Below, one piece after another: positions 1-6,994 of a stretch of 8,925 nucleotides of DNA. How positions within the stretch are numbered: the first letter of the stretch is position 1; each line of letters begins with the position of its first letter. The notes beneath the pieces are model-generated. The model saw only the letters and a program-made list of their open reading frames with translations. It ran no database searches and had not been told where the DNA came from. Both the position numbers and the translations under genes were made by a program. The DNA lies in assembly GCA_964575975.1 (NCBI GenBank), contig CAZNTU010000233.1, positions 1 through 8,925 on the forward strand. Direction: 5' to 3'. This stretch comes from G963674505 sp964575975 (GTDB lineage Bacteria > Desulfobacterota > Desulfobacteria > Desulfobacterales > SKZT01).

Positions 1-12
1 GGACGCTCTGAA

Positions 13-2418
13 GTGAATCCCGAAACCCTGCCGAAGGAAATCCGCGCCCGCGCCTCCCGGCTGTGGGAGGGTCCCGTTTATTGGGCGCCGGTCCGGCATC
101 ACAGCCCGGCCTGCGCGTTCGCCCTTCGCCGGCTGATGGAAACGGTCCGCCCGAAAACTGTGCTGATCGAGGGTCCCTGGGACTGCAATCCCCTCGTCGA
201 TCAGTTGCAGAGCCCGGACACCCGACCGCCGGTGGCCTTGCTGAGCCAGAAGGGGGACGAGGAAGAGCTGTATTCCGCGTTCTTCCCGCTTTGCGACTAC
301 AGCCCGGAATGGGTGGCCATCCGGACCGCTCGCAGCTTGAAGATTCCGGCCCGGTTTATCGATCTTCCCTACGGTCTTCGCCCGGCGTCCAAGATCGACG
401 AAAAAGCGCAGTCGCTCATGACCGAGCGCTACCTGGCCCACAGCCGGTTTTTGCAGGCCATTGCCGCCCGGATGGGCTGCCGCGACCATTTCGAGAGCTG
501 GGATCGGCTGTTCGAGCAGCGCCCGCTGTCTGAACTGGACGACTGGGAAGGCTTCTTCACCGATGTCTACGCCTATTGCGAGCTGGCCCGACGCGACTAC
601 GAACCCGAAGTGATCGCCGCCGAAGGCGACCTGGATCGCGAAAGATTCATGGCGGCGCGCGTTCGGGAGGCGATAGAAGAATCAGGCGGCCCGCTCGTCG
701 CGGTGGTCAGCGGGTTTCACGCCCCGGCCCTGGCGACGGCCGTCGGGCGAAAGCAAAAAATCCCGGAGCCGAAGCCGACAGCATCCGACGGAGACCGCAA
801 TTGGCTGATTCGCTTCAGTTTCGATCAATTGGACAGCCTGAACGGCTATGCCGCCGGAATGCCGGCCCCGGCCTACTACCAGGCCGTCTGGGAGCGGATG
901 GACGGAAACGCGGCGGACTATTTGTCTCTAAGCGCGGCCGACCTGCTGATTCGGGTGGCCCACGACAACCGGAAGCAGAAGCTTTCTCGCGTCGTCAGTT
1001 CGGCCGAGGTTCAATCAGCCCTTTTCCAAGCCGAGCAATTGGCCCGGCTGCGGGGTTGTTCCGGCCCCGGGCGCGGCGAAGTGCTGGACGCCGTGCAAAG
1101 CTGCTACGCGAAGGACGCCCTTCCGCTTTCCCTGTCGCTTGTCGCCGACGCCCGTCGGGTGCTGAGCGGCGACCGCCTGGGAGACATTCCCGCCGATACG
1201 CGCCAGCCGCCGCTGGTACGAGAAGCCTGGCGACGCGGCCTGGACCTGAAGCTCGACTTCGAATCGACCCAGGCCAAGGACTTGGAACTGGACGTCTACC
1301 GAAAGCCTCGCCACCTTCGAATCAGCCGCTACTTGCATTTGATGCGGTGGATAGACGCCGGACTGGCCGAGTGGCAAAGCGGCCCCGACTTTGTCAACGG
1401 GCACTGCCTGGGACTGATGCGCGAGCACTGGCGCTACGCGTGGACTCCCCAGGTGGAAGCTCGCCTGCTTGCCCGGATCGTGGACGGCACGACCTTGGAG
1501 CAAGCGGCGACGGCCAAGCTGCGCGCGGTGGAGAAGGACTTGCAAGCCCAAGGCCGGGGAGGCCGGGCAGGCGTCGGCGTCGCTCTCCTGATTCGCGCCT
1601 GCGTCATGGGACTGCATCGGAAGGCGCAAACCTTGGCGAATTCCATCGGCGCGTCGATCGACGGCGACGACCGGCTTTCCTCGGTCGTCGATTGCGCCCG
1701 CGGCTTGCTGGCCCTGCAAAAGGGACGGGCGGTCCTGGAGTCGGACCGGCTGGACGTCGATCTGCCTTCTCTGCTCCGCCAATGCCGGCGCAACGCGCTT
1801 TTCCTGCTGCCCCGTCTGGCCGGGATCAAGGCGGACGACGCGGCCGGGACGATACCGACCATGCTGGCGCTGAACGTTCTGCGCCCTGAGATGGGGGAGG
1901 ACGCGGAGACATACGACCGGATTCTGCGCCGATTGCTGGACGATACGAACTGCCCGGCGGTGATTCGCGGCGGATGCCTGGGGCTGCTTTTCAAGAACGG
2001 CGAACTGGCGGGCGAGGATCTCGACGGCTGTCTGGCCGTTTTTCTGAAGGCGCAGCAACCGGCCGAGGACGCCGTCGGCTGTCTGCAAGGTCTGATCCGG
2101 GTGGCTCGGGAAATACTGTGGCGGATACCGGAGGTGCTGGAACGTCTGAACCGGCTCGTCGAGAAATGGCCCGAAGAACGCTTCTTATCCCTGCTTCCCG
2201 CTTTGCGGCTGCTGTTCACCGATTTGAGTCCCAAGGAGATCGACGCGGTGGCCCGGCAGGCGGCGGTATTGAACGGATTGACCGGCGAATGTCGCCTTGG
2301 CGAACAAGCCGCGTTCTCGCCTGCGGAACTGGCGTTGGGACCCGCGCTGGACGAAGCCGTCAAGCGAAGGATCGAAGAGGAGCATCTTACGGAGTGGTAT
2401 TTCCATGAAAACGATTGA
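13..2418 (+). CDS. yehM: DUF5682 family protein, YehM-like (MoxR/VWA-associated)
   Basis: I recognise this 801-aa protein as DUF5682 from its N-terminal signature, a PVRHHSPACA stretch (residues 26-35) followed by VLIEGP (50-55). FIDLP lies at 115-119, an RFMAARVREA helix at 211-220, and VVSGFHAPAL at 231-240. His29/His30, Glu53 and His236 are spaced like the conserved residues of the TIKI/TraB/ChaN-like hydrolase superfamily. That relation is my inference. From about residue 300 the protein is mostly predicted helix with no motif I know. There is no signal peptide or membrane segment, so it is probably cytoplasmic. E. coli YehM, its likely counterpart, is of similar length and uncharacterised. 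The GTG start overlaps a TGA stop in another frame (GTGA, 13-16), as expected for coupling to an upstream gene. The frame stays open to the window edge, so an earlier start cannot be excluded. The 3' end overlaps the VWA gene by 14 nt. Confidence 0.85.
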   Translation: MNPETLPKEIRARASRLWEGPVYWAPVRHHSPACAFALRRLMETVRPKTVLIEGPWDCNPLVDQLQSPDTRPPVALLSQKGDEEELYSAFFPLCDYSPEWVAIRTARSLKIPARFIDLPYGLRPASKIDEKAQSLMTERYLAHSRFLQAIAARMGCRDHFESWDRLFEQRPLSELDDWEGFFTDVYAYCELARRDYEPEVIAAEGDLDRERFMAARVREAIEESGGPLVAVVSGFHAPALATAVGRKQKIPEPKPTASDGDRNWLIRFSFDQLDSLNGYAAGMPAPAYYQAVWERMDGNAADYLSLSAADLLIRVAHDNRKQKLSRVVSSAEVQSALFQAEQLARLRGCSGPGRGEVLDAVQSCYAKDALPLSLSLVADARRVLSGDRLGDIPADTRQPPLVREAWRRGLDLKLDFESTQAKDLELDVYRKPRHLRISRYLHLMRWIDAGLAEWQSGPDFVNGHCLGLMREHWRYAWTPQVEARLLARIVDGTTLEQAATAKLRAVEKDLQAQGRGGRAGVGVALLIRACVMGLHRKAQTLANSIGASIDGDDRLSSVVDCARGLLALQKGRAVLESDRLDVDLPSLLRQCRRNALFLLPRLAGIKADDAAGTIPTMLALNVLRPEMGEDAETYDRILRRLLDDTNCPAVIRGGCLGLLFKNGELAGEDLDGCLAVFLKAQQPAEDAVGCLQGLIRVAREILWRIPEVLERLNRLVEKWPEERFLSLLPALRLLFTDLSPKEIDAVARQAAVLNGLTGECRLGEQAAFSPAELALGPALDEAVKRRIEEEHLTEWYFHEND

Positions 2419-3532
2419 AAGGCGCTGGCGCCTGATTCTGGGACGGTTGTCCGACCGCTCGATGGGCGAACGCCCTCTGGACGGCCGGGACGCCGCCATG
2501 CAAGCCGCCCTGGATTTTCTGTACAGCCGGGCGTACGAAAAGCGCGGCCTGCGGCTCGGTTCGGCCAGCCGGGGAGCGGGTTCCCAAGACTCCCTGCCCG
2601 CCGTGCTGGACTGGATGAAGGAGCTTCCCAAGCTCTTTCCCGACGACGTCTGCGAAACCATCCGCGCGGACGCCCTGGACCGCTTCGAAATGCACGAAAT
2701 ATTGCAGGACCCGGAAACTCTGAGCAGGATGGCGCCGAACCGGCGTTTGCTCGAATCGCTGCTGATGCTAAAGGGCAAAATGAACGCGGCCGTGACGGAG
2801 CAGTTGCTGCGAATCGTCTCCGCGGTCGTGGAGGAAATCGCCCGTCGTCTCCGGCGGGAAGTCCAAACCGCCTTCGGGGGCCGCCGGAACCGTTTTCAAA
2901 GATCGTATCTGAAAATCGCGCGGAATTTCGACTGGAAACGGACGATCCGGGACAACCTCCGCAACTACGACCCGGAACGCGGCCGATTGATCGTGAATCG
3001 TCTGTATTTCAACGGCCGCGTGAAACGGCTACTGCCCTGGGACGTGATTCTGTGCGTCGATCAGAGCGGCTCCATGGCGACTTCCGTGATTTTTTCCGCA
3101 GTCATGGCGGGAATCCTAGCCGGCCTTCCCGGAGTGACCGCGCGGATCGTCGTGTTCGACCACGGGGTGGTCGATTTGAGCGACCGTGTCAACGATCCGG
3201 TCCACCTGTTGATGACCGTCCAGCTGGGCGGCGGCACGAACATCGGCCGGGCGGTCTCCTACTGCGAAACCCTGGTGCGAAATCCCGGCAGGACCGTGCT
3301 GGCCCTGATCAGCGATTTTTACGAAGGCGCGGACGAGCGGGCGCTGCTGGCTTCGGTGAAACGAATGGCCGAATCGGGGGTAACCCTGCTCGGCCTGGCC
3401 GCCTTGAGCGACGCCGGGACGCCGGATTTCGACCGGGGCCTTGCCGGTCGCCTGGACCGGGTCGGGATGCGCGTGGGGGCAATGACGCCCGGGCGCTTTG
3501 CCAACTGGCTGGCGGAGGTCATGGATCGATGA
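2405..3532 (+). CDS. yehP: VWA domain protein, CoxE/YehP-like
   Basis: This is a 375-aa protein with a mainly helical N-terminal half and a C-terminal von Willebrand factor A domain (about 213-375). The metal-ion adhesion site is complete: DQSGS at 219-223, the threonine of GGGTN (Thr278) and the aspartate of ISDFYEG (Asp304). It should therefore bind a divalent cation and a partner. The segment before the domain (RDNLRNYDPERGR, 182-194) and the VQLGGGTNIGRA stretch are typical of CoxE/YehP-type VWA proteins. Family members pair with MoxR-class AAA+ ATPases as cofactor-loading or remodelling machines, such as CoxD/CoxE, NorQ/NorD and RavA/ViaA. I chose ATG 2405 because GGAG (2391-2394) sits 10 nt upstream and the family begins close to MKTIERRW. 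An in-frame start at 2297 would add 36 residues that lie inside yehM. The gene overlaps yehM by 14 nt and the SWIM gene by 4 nt, so one operon is likely. Confidence 0.92.
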   Translation: MKTIERRWRLILGRLSDRSMGERPLDGRDAAMQAALDFLYSRAYEKRGLRLGSASRGAGSQDSLPAVLDWMKELPKLFPDDVCETIRADALDRFEMHEILQDPETLSRMAPNRRLLESLLMLKGKMNAAVTEQLLRIVSAVVEEIARRLRREVQTAFGGRRNRFQRSYLKIARNFDWKRTIRDNLRNYDPERGRLIVNRLYFNGRVKRLLPWDVILCVDQSGSMATSVIFSAVMAGILAGLPGVTARIVVFDHGVVDLSDRVNDPVHLLMTVQLGGGTNIGRAVSYCETLVRNPGRTVLALISDFYEGADERALLASVKRMAESGVTLLGLAALSDAGTPDFDRGLAGRLDRVGMRVGAMTPGRFANWLAEVMDR

Positions 3533-5577
3533 CGGATTGGCGGGAGCGAATCAAGGCTTACGACGAAGCCGCCCTGGCCGATCTGGCCAGCGTCGGCCTG
3601 GTACGCCGGGCGCGCAAGCTGGTACACGCGGGCAAGGTCGATCTGCAAGAGACCTCCGACGAATCGGGAACGCTGACGGTCGACGGCAGGATCGTGGTAT
3701 TCCCCAGGGGAACTCCGACCGAGGCGCGCTGCGACTGCAACGCCTCCGGCGTTTGCGTGCATATCGCGGCGGCGGTCTTGTTTTTGCGGGAAAATTCCGC
3801 GTCCGGAACCGATGTTGCCGCCGATGCCGCCGACTCGCCCGAAACGCCGGCGGCGGACGAGGATTTGCTTCGATATTCGTTTTCCGAAATTTTCAAATGG
3901 GCGGGAAAGCCGGGTACGCGCATGGCGGCCCGGATTCTGGCTTCGACGCCGGACGCGGGGAGTAAAATCGAGACCGGTCCTGGCTCGATCAAAATCGACC
4001 TGGGACCGGGCCGGCAGTGCCGCTACGTCGCGGGCGCCGGCCTCGACGGCGTCGTCTGCGACGCGCCCGAACATCGCCGCAAAGGACTGATCGCCGCCTG
4101 TTTGCTTTGCTTTCGGCGGAGTCGGGGCGACGAGATCCCCTGGCCGGACTTCCTGGAGACCGAAACGGCCGACCGATCCTTGTCCGGAGACGAACGAAAA
4201 CTCCTGCGCCAGCTCGACCTCGAGCTGGCAAACATGCTGGACTGCGGCCTGATGCACCTGCCGCGGCACACGGAGGAGGCCTTGAGAGAACTCGCGTGGT
4301 CGGCCCGGGGGGAAAACCTGCCCCGCCTGAGCGCCCTGGTTCTGCGCCTGGCCGGCGAACTGACCGCCTTCCGCAGGCAAAAAGCGGGCACGGACCCGCT
4401 ACTGCTGTTCGACCGGGTAACGGACGCGAAAGTCCTTTCCGCAGCTTTGCAAAACAGCCCGCCGGAGCGCATGGCGAGCTTGCGCGGACAGTTCAAGCGT
4501 GAATACGCCGAGCGACCGACGGGACCGCTGTGGCTCTGCGGCGCGCACCGGTACGAAACCCGAAGCGGCGCGAAGGGAATCGAAATCCTGCTCTGGGACC
4601 TGGAAACCGGCGAGCCCTTGCGGATCAATTGCGGCCGCGGCGGCGAAGCCGCCCGAACCTTCAACCCGCTGGAAGCCTGGAGCGCGGCCCTGCCCTGGCA
4701 AAACGGGCGGTCGCCGGAAGCCCTGAACGGCCGGGTGCTTCATATCAAAGGAGCGAAGGCCAGCCGCGACGGCAGTCTGTCCCAATCCGCTTCCACCAGA
4801 CTGGAAAAAGTGGAAGAGGCGGTCGCGCACCGGGATTCCATCGAGAAGCTGGGCTTTCGTAACTGGCGGCTTTTCGGCCGATGGCTGGGCGGGAACATGG
4901 GCGACGAGAACCGAAGAATTCCGCCGGCGATCATACGCCCTCGCAAGTTGCACCCCTTCGTCGTGGACGAGCGAGAGCAGGAATGGATCGGCTGGGCGGA
5001 CGACGACGCCGGCGACCGGTTGCGGCTGAACCTGCCGGTGAACCGATACAACGACCATCGCGCCGAAATCCTCAACTGGCTGATCGAATCGGCCGCGAAC
5101 AGAATCTGGGGCCTCGCGGTGGATGTCCGACGGGCGGACGAGGAACTGACGATGGCCCCGGCGAGCGTCATCCTAAAAGAGAAAAACGATTGGCTCTGCC
5201 TGCATCCCGACCTGGAACACATCGATCCGAAACGACCGGGACGCTGGAAGGCCTGGCTGAAAAAGACCCTCGAAAGCAACCGCCCGCGTTTTGAACAACC
5301 CGCATGCTCTTCCGACACGGCCGCCCTGCGCGAACTGTTCGACCGAATCCGGCAAAAGCTGCTGGGAGCGGCCGAATTGGGACTCGGCTGCCGATATCTC
5401 TCCGCCGCCTCTCTGGCTCCGCTGGTCCGCGACCTGCACACGCTCGACGCCCCCTTTCTGGCCCGATGCCTGCTCCGGCTCGAAAAAAACATCGATCCGG
5501 ACGCCTTGGTCCGGGCCTGGTACGCTTTGCGCATCGCTCGCGGACAATTTTCGATCCACAGGCGCTTTGTTCGTTAA
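3529..5577 (+). CDS. yehQ: SWIM zinc-finger protein, YehQ-like
   Basis: This is a 682-aa protein with a SWIM zinc-binding motif near its N-terminus: Cys68, Cys70, Cys76 and His78, in the form CxC-x5-CxH. SWIM domains bind zinc and are thought to contact nucleic acid or protein. Residues 79-115 form an alanine-rich helix and a low-complexity acidic linker. The remainder has no motif I recognise, although a strand-rich stretch around 334-363 (PLWLCGAHRYE and on) looks like an ordered domain. E. coli YehQ in the yehLMPQ cluster is the likely counterpart and has no known function. The ATG shares bases with the VWA stop (ATGA, 3529-3532) and has GGAGG at 3514-3518, so translational coupling is strongly suggested. 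The frame extends 159 codons further upstream, but that part lies inside the VWA gene and is a shadow. This is the last gene of the operon. Base composition changes soon after its stop. Confidence 0.88.
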   Translation: MTDWRERIKAYDEAALADLASVGLVRRARKLVHAGKVDLQETSDESGTLTVDGRIVVFPRGTPTEARCDCNASGVCVHIAAAVLFLRENSASGTDVAADAADSPETPAADEDLLRYSFSEIFKWAGKPGTRMAARILASTPDAGSKIETGPGSIKIDLGPGRQCRYVAGAGLDGVVCDAPEHRRKGLIAACLLCFRRSRGDEIPWPDFLETETADRSLSGDERKLLRQLDLELANMLDCGLMHLPRHTEEALRELAWSARGENLPRLSALVLRLAGELTAFRRQKAGTDPLLLFDRVTDAKVLSAALQNSPPERMASLRGQFKREYAERPTGPLWLCGAHRYETRSGAKGIEILLWDLETGEPLRINCGRGGEAARTFNPLEAWSAALPWQNGRSPEALNGRVLHIKGAKASRDGSLSQSASTRLEKVEEAVAHRDSIEKLGFRNWRLFGRWLGGNMGDENRRIPPAIIRPRKLHPFVVDEREQEWIGWADDDAGDRLRLNLPVNRYNDHRAEILNWLIESAANRIWGLAVDVRRADEELTMAPASVILKEKNDWLCLHPDLEHIDPKRPGRWKAWLKKTLESNRPRFEQPACSSDTAALRELFDRIRQKLLGAAELGLGCRYLSAASLAPLVRDLHTLDAPFLARCLLRLEKNIDPDALVRAWYALRIARGQFSIHRRFVR

Positions 5578-5848
5578 CGGAAAAAGATCGGTCGGGTCGA
5601 GCAAAGCGTCGCTATACCTTTCGTTTCCGTATTTCCCGTGCGTCTTCGTCGGCGTCCCGTTTTTCTAATTTCAATCCTTGTTTTTCTGGAAGCGAGTCAC
5701 GGACCCAAATTGGAGCTTTTTTATCCATCGTAATGCACCTGACAATCTAGTTTGGATATTCGGCTGTGATATACTTGTTGTTTTTGTGTCTTTTCATTTT
5801 CTGACGAATTACAGCCATCCCTTTTTTATTGCGGATGTTACGGTCGGA

Positions 5849-5877
5849 TTGAATTCGAACGACAGGCGTGCTATTTT
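5849..5877 (+). promoter_or_regulatory. Candidate sigma70 promoter for the TA module
   Basis: TTGAAT at 5849-5854 and TATTTT at 5872-5877 are separated by 17 nt. Each matches its consensus hexamer at four of six positions. Transcription would start near 5884, leaving a leader of roughly 100 nt before the antitoxin. An inverted repeat overlaps the -10 box. This is a pattern match only. Confidence 0.3.
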
Positions 5878-5900
5878 CGAACTTAAGGTTCGTTCGAAAA
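5874..5900. promoter_or_regulatory. Inverted repeat, possible TA operator
   Basis: TTTTCGAAC (5874-5882) and GTTCGAAAA (5892-5900) are perfect 9-nt inverted arms with a 9-nt spacer. A third copy of the core, TTCGAAC, lies at 5854-5860, 22 nt before the first arm's core. The array overlaps the candidate -10 box, which is where a TA repressor complex would be expected to bind. Function is inferred from position. Confidence 0.35.
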
Positions 5901-5937
5901 GAACCGATTCCAAATGGGCACGGCACGATAGTTAAGG

Positions 5938-5951
5938 CCATGCCTGCATGG
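5938..5951. promoter_or_regulatory. 14-bp palindrome upstream of the antitoxin
   Basis: CCATGC and GCATGG form perfect 6-nt arms around a central CT. The site ends 29 nt before the antitoxin ATG. Its symmetry and place make it an alternative operator for TA autoregulation. It contains an in-frame ATG (5948) that I do not take as the start, because the ribosome binding site favours 5981. Confidence 0.3.
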
Positions 5952-5980
5952 TTTTTCCGGAACCGGGAAAGGAAGAGACG

Positions 5981-6202
5981 ATGTTGTCGAAACGACAAAT
6001 TATCGAAGAGATTTTGGCGCTCCCTGTCGAAGACAGGGCGTATATAATAGAACTGCTGATCGAAAGCATGAATCCGGCAAGTTTGGAAACTGATCGCAAA
6101 TGGCTTGAGATTTCAAAAAAAAGGTTGGACGATTTGAAATCCGGCGAGATCGAGGGCATTCCCGGCGATACCGTCTTTAAAGACATTTGGAGCCGATTTT
6201 AA
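5981..6202 (+). CDS. Antitoxin, TIGR02574/PF09720 addiction-module family
   Basis: This 73-aa acidic protein matches the short addiction-module antitoxins (TIGR02574, Unstab_antitox). An N-terminal helix reads as IIEEILALPVEDRAYIIELLIESM (shown in part: residues 7-16 and 17-30), followed by WLEISKKRLDDLKSGEI (41-57) and a C-terminal VFKDIW. In this family the N-terminal part is helical and the C-terminal part wraps the cognate RelE/ParE toxin. Its role is to neutralise that toxin and usually to repress the shared promoter with it. I chose ATG 5981 because AAAGGAAGAG (5968-5977) precedes it closely. An upstream in-frame ATG at 5948 would add 11 residues that do not fit the family start. The stop is 1 nt before the toxin start, so the two are co-translated. 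Its AT-rich codons differ from the operon to the left and suggest separate acquisition. Confidence 0.85.
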   Translation: MLSKRQIIEEILALPVEDRAYIIELLIESMNPASLETDRKWLEISKKRLDDLKSGEIEGIPGDTVFKDIWSRF

Positions 6203-6203
6203 A

Positions 6204-6494
6204 ATGAATGTCGTTTTTCATCCCGACGCCAGCGCCGAATTTAAAGAGGCAGTCGATTATTACGAAAAGGTTCAAGAGGGGTTGGGATATGATTTCTCGA
6301 TAGAGGTTTATTCCGCCGTCAAAAGAATTGCAGAAAACCCTAAAGCTTGGACACCTTTGGATGCCGATATCCGAAGGTGCCTCGCCAAAAGGTTTCCATA
6401 CGGAATGATTTACAGCGAGCAAAAAAATGCGATTTTCATATTGGCTGTCATGAATCTCAGGCGCGAACCCGGTTATTGGAAATATAGAATCTGA
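6204..6494 (+). CDS. RelE/ParE family toxin
   Basis: This 96-aa protein shows the RelE/ParE plan. It has an N-terminal strand (VVFHPDASAEF, 3-13), a helix with AVDYYEK and GYDFSIEVYSAVKRI, and the C-terminal core strands RCLAKRFPYGMIYSEQ (58-73) and IFILAVMNLRREPGYWKYR. The pattern 'FPY.I.Y ... I.ILAV ... R.PGYW..R' is the family signature. RelE-like members cleave ribosome-bound mRNA and ParE-like members inhibit DNA gyrase. The sequence alone does not say which applies here, though pairing with a TIGR02574 antitoxin is common for ParE-type annotations. The gene starts 1 nt after the antitoxin stop with no strong ribosome binding site, so translational coupling is likely. Length and motifs are complete, so it is probably functional. 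Confidence 0.88.
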   Translation: MNVVFHPDASAEFKEAVDYYEKVQEGLGYDFSIEVYSAVKRIAENPKAWTPLDADIRRCLAKRFPYGMIYSEQKNAIFILAVMNLRREPGYWKYRI

Positions 6495-6679
6495 AATTGT
6501 CACTTGATCCATCCGTCGATTCATCAAACAGCCAAGACTGTTAATGCTTAATTCAAAACGGTCGAGTTCGATACCAAGTTCTCCTTTTCGAGGTCTCTCG
6601 GATTTGGAGAGCTTTGTCTTTAGCGGCTGTTTTTCGCTGCCATTTCCGTTATCAATCGCGGATCGCCCCATGAATTCGG

Positions 6680-6778
6680 GCTCTCGGATTAAAAAAAAGG
6701 ACGCGGCCCGGCGTTGAGGCGGGCCTGGAGTGCGGGGTCCGGTACCGTGGAGCCGGAGATTCTCCCGTCGCCGAGAGC
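6680..6778. repeat. GC-rich nested foldback
   Basis: GCTCTCGG (6680-6687) and CCGAGAGC (6771-6778) are perfect 8-nt inverted arms. Between them sit a larger hairpin (6699-6740) and a small one (GGAG 6755-6758 with CTCC 6762-6765). Together they could fold as a three-way junction in RNA or as a cruciform or MITE-like foldback in DNA. The region is GC-rich inside AT-richer flanks. An 8-nt repeat at this distance can arise by chance, so function is unproven. Confidence 0.35.
6691..6740 (-). terminator. Rho-independent terminator-like hairpin, leftward
   Basis: Read on the - strand, GGCCCG and CGGGCC pair around a 9-nt loop. The 3' arm continues with GCGTCC, which can pair with GC and GGAC on the 5' side across two bulges, and runs directly into eight Ts (A8 at 6691-6698 on the + strand). 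This is good terminator geometry for transcription going left, out of the transposon towards the TA module. No - strand gene was identified that would use it. Confidence 0.45.
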
Positions 6779-6863
6779 TATACTTGCGCTTCGATTTTCT
6801 TTTATATTCGCCACCACCCTTTTCAGGCCCTTGGAGCGCCGCGAAAATCAACGTCCAACGGCC

Positions 6864-6892
6864 TGGACAACAGCATATTATGGTTTTATAAG
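6864..6892 (+). promoter_or_regulatory. Candidate sigma70 promoter for the transposase
   Basis: TGGACA (6864-6869) matches the -35 consensus at five of six positions. TATAAG (6887-6892) matches the -10 consensus at five of six, and the spacer is 17 nt. Transcription should start near 6899, at the foot of a long hairpin. This is the best promoter match I found in the window. Confidence 0.5.
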
Positions 6893-6896
6893 TATA

Positions 6897-6930
6897 AAGC
6901 GGGCAAACCGGCTCCGGTTCGCCGTCGCTT
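6897..6930 (+). promoter_or_regulatory. 5'-leader hairpin of the transposase mRNA
   Basis: The arms are AAGCG, GGC and AACCGG on the left and CCGGTT, GCC and CGCTT on the right, with one A/C mismatch and a GT bulge. The apical loop is only CT, so the innermost pair probably opens. The hairpin would start almost at the predicted transcript end and lies before an AAAGGAG at 6942-6948. Such leader hairpins in insertion sequences can limit transposase expression from outside transcription. Here that is inference. Confidence 0.4.
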
Positions 6931-6994
6931 ATTTTCGGAATAAAGGAGCTTGCGGAAACGAAACTATATCGACGGGAAACGAAGAGCGTCGAAA

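Larger units (their letters stand above)
5578..5980. other. Intergenic region between the yeh-like operon and the TA module
   Basis: This stretch of about 400 bases marks the change from GC-rich operon DNA to AT-richer DNA. The first part (about 5615-5690) is pyrimidine-rich on the + strand. I see no convincing gene: the small open frames on both strands have no recognisable motif and no good ribosome binding site. I also see no clear rho-independent terminator for the upstream operon. The second half holds a promoter candidate and inverted repeats, listed separately. Confidence 0.6.
6495..6863. other. Intergenic region between toxin and transposon promoter
   Basis: About 370 bases carry no gene I can support. 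A - strand open frame crosses it, but most of its length is antisense to the toxin, and the remaining part (with SERPRKGELGIELDRF) has no family I recognise. The right half contains a GC-rich foldback and a leftward terminator-like hairpin, listed separately. The left end of the transposon probably lies here, but I found no terminal inverted repeat or target duplication. Confidence 0.5.

Noticed and set aside
3052..3528. Upstream extension of the SWIM reading frame by 159 codons
   Set aside because: It lies entirely within the VWA gene, which has strong family motifs. The ATGA overlap with GGAGG marks 3529 as the start.
1015..5604. Long open frames on the - strand (for example 1015-2088, 3319-4380 and 4740-5534)
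   Set aside because: They are antisense to well-supported genes, are rich in Arg, Ser and Pro, show no motifs, and are what GC-rich coding DNA produces by chance.
5678..5935. An 85-aa + strand open frame before the antitoxin
   Set aside because: It has no family motif and no good ribosome binding site, and it spans the promoter and inverted repeats of the TA module.
6177..6851. A 224-aa - strand open frame across the toxin and the intergenic DNA
   Set aside because: Its C-terminal half is the antisense of the toxin gene and the rest matches no family I know. It also runs through the terminator-like hairpin.
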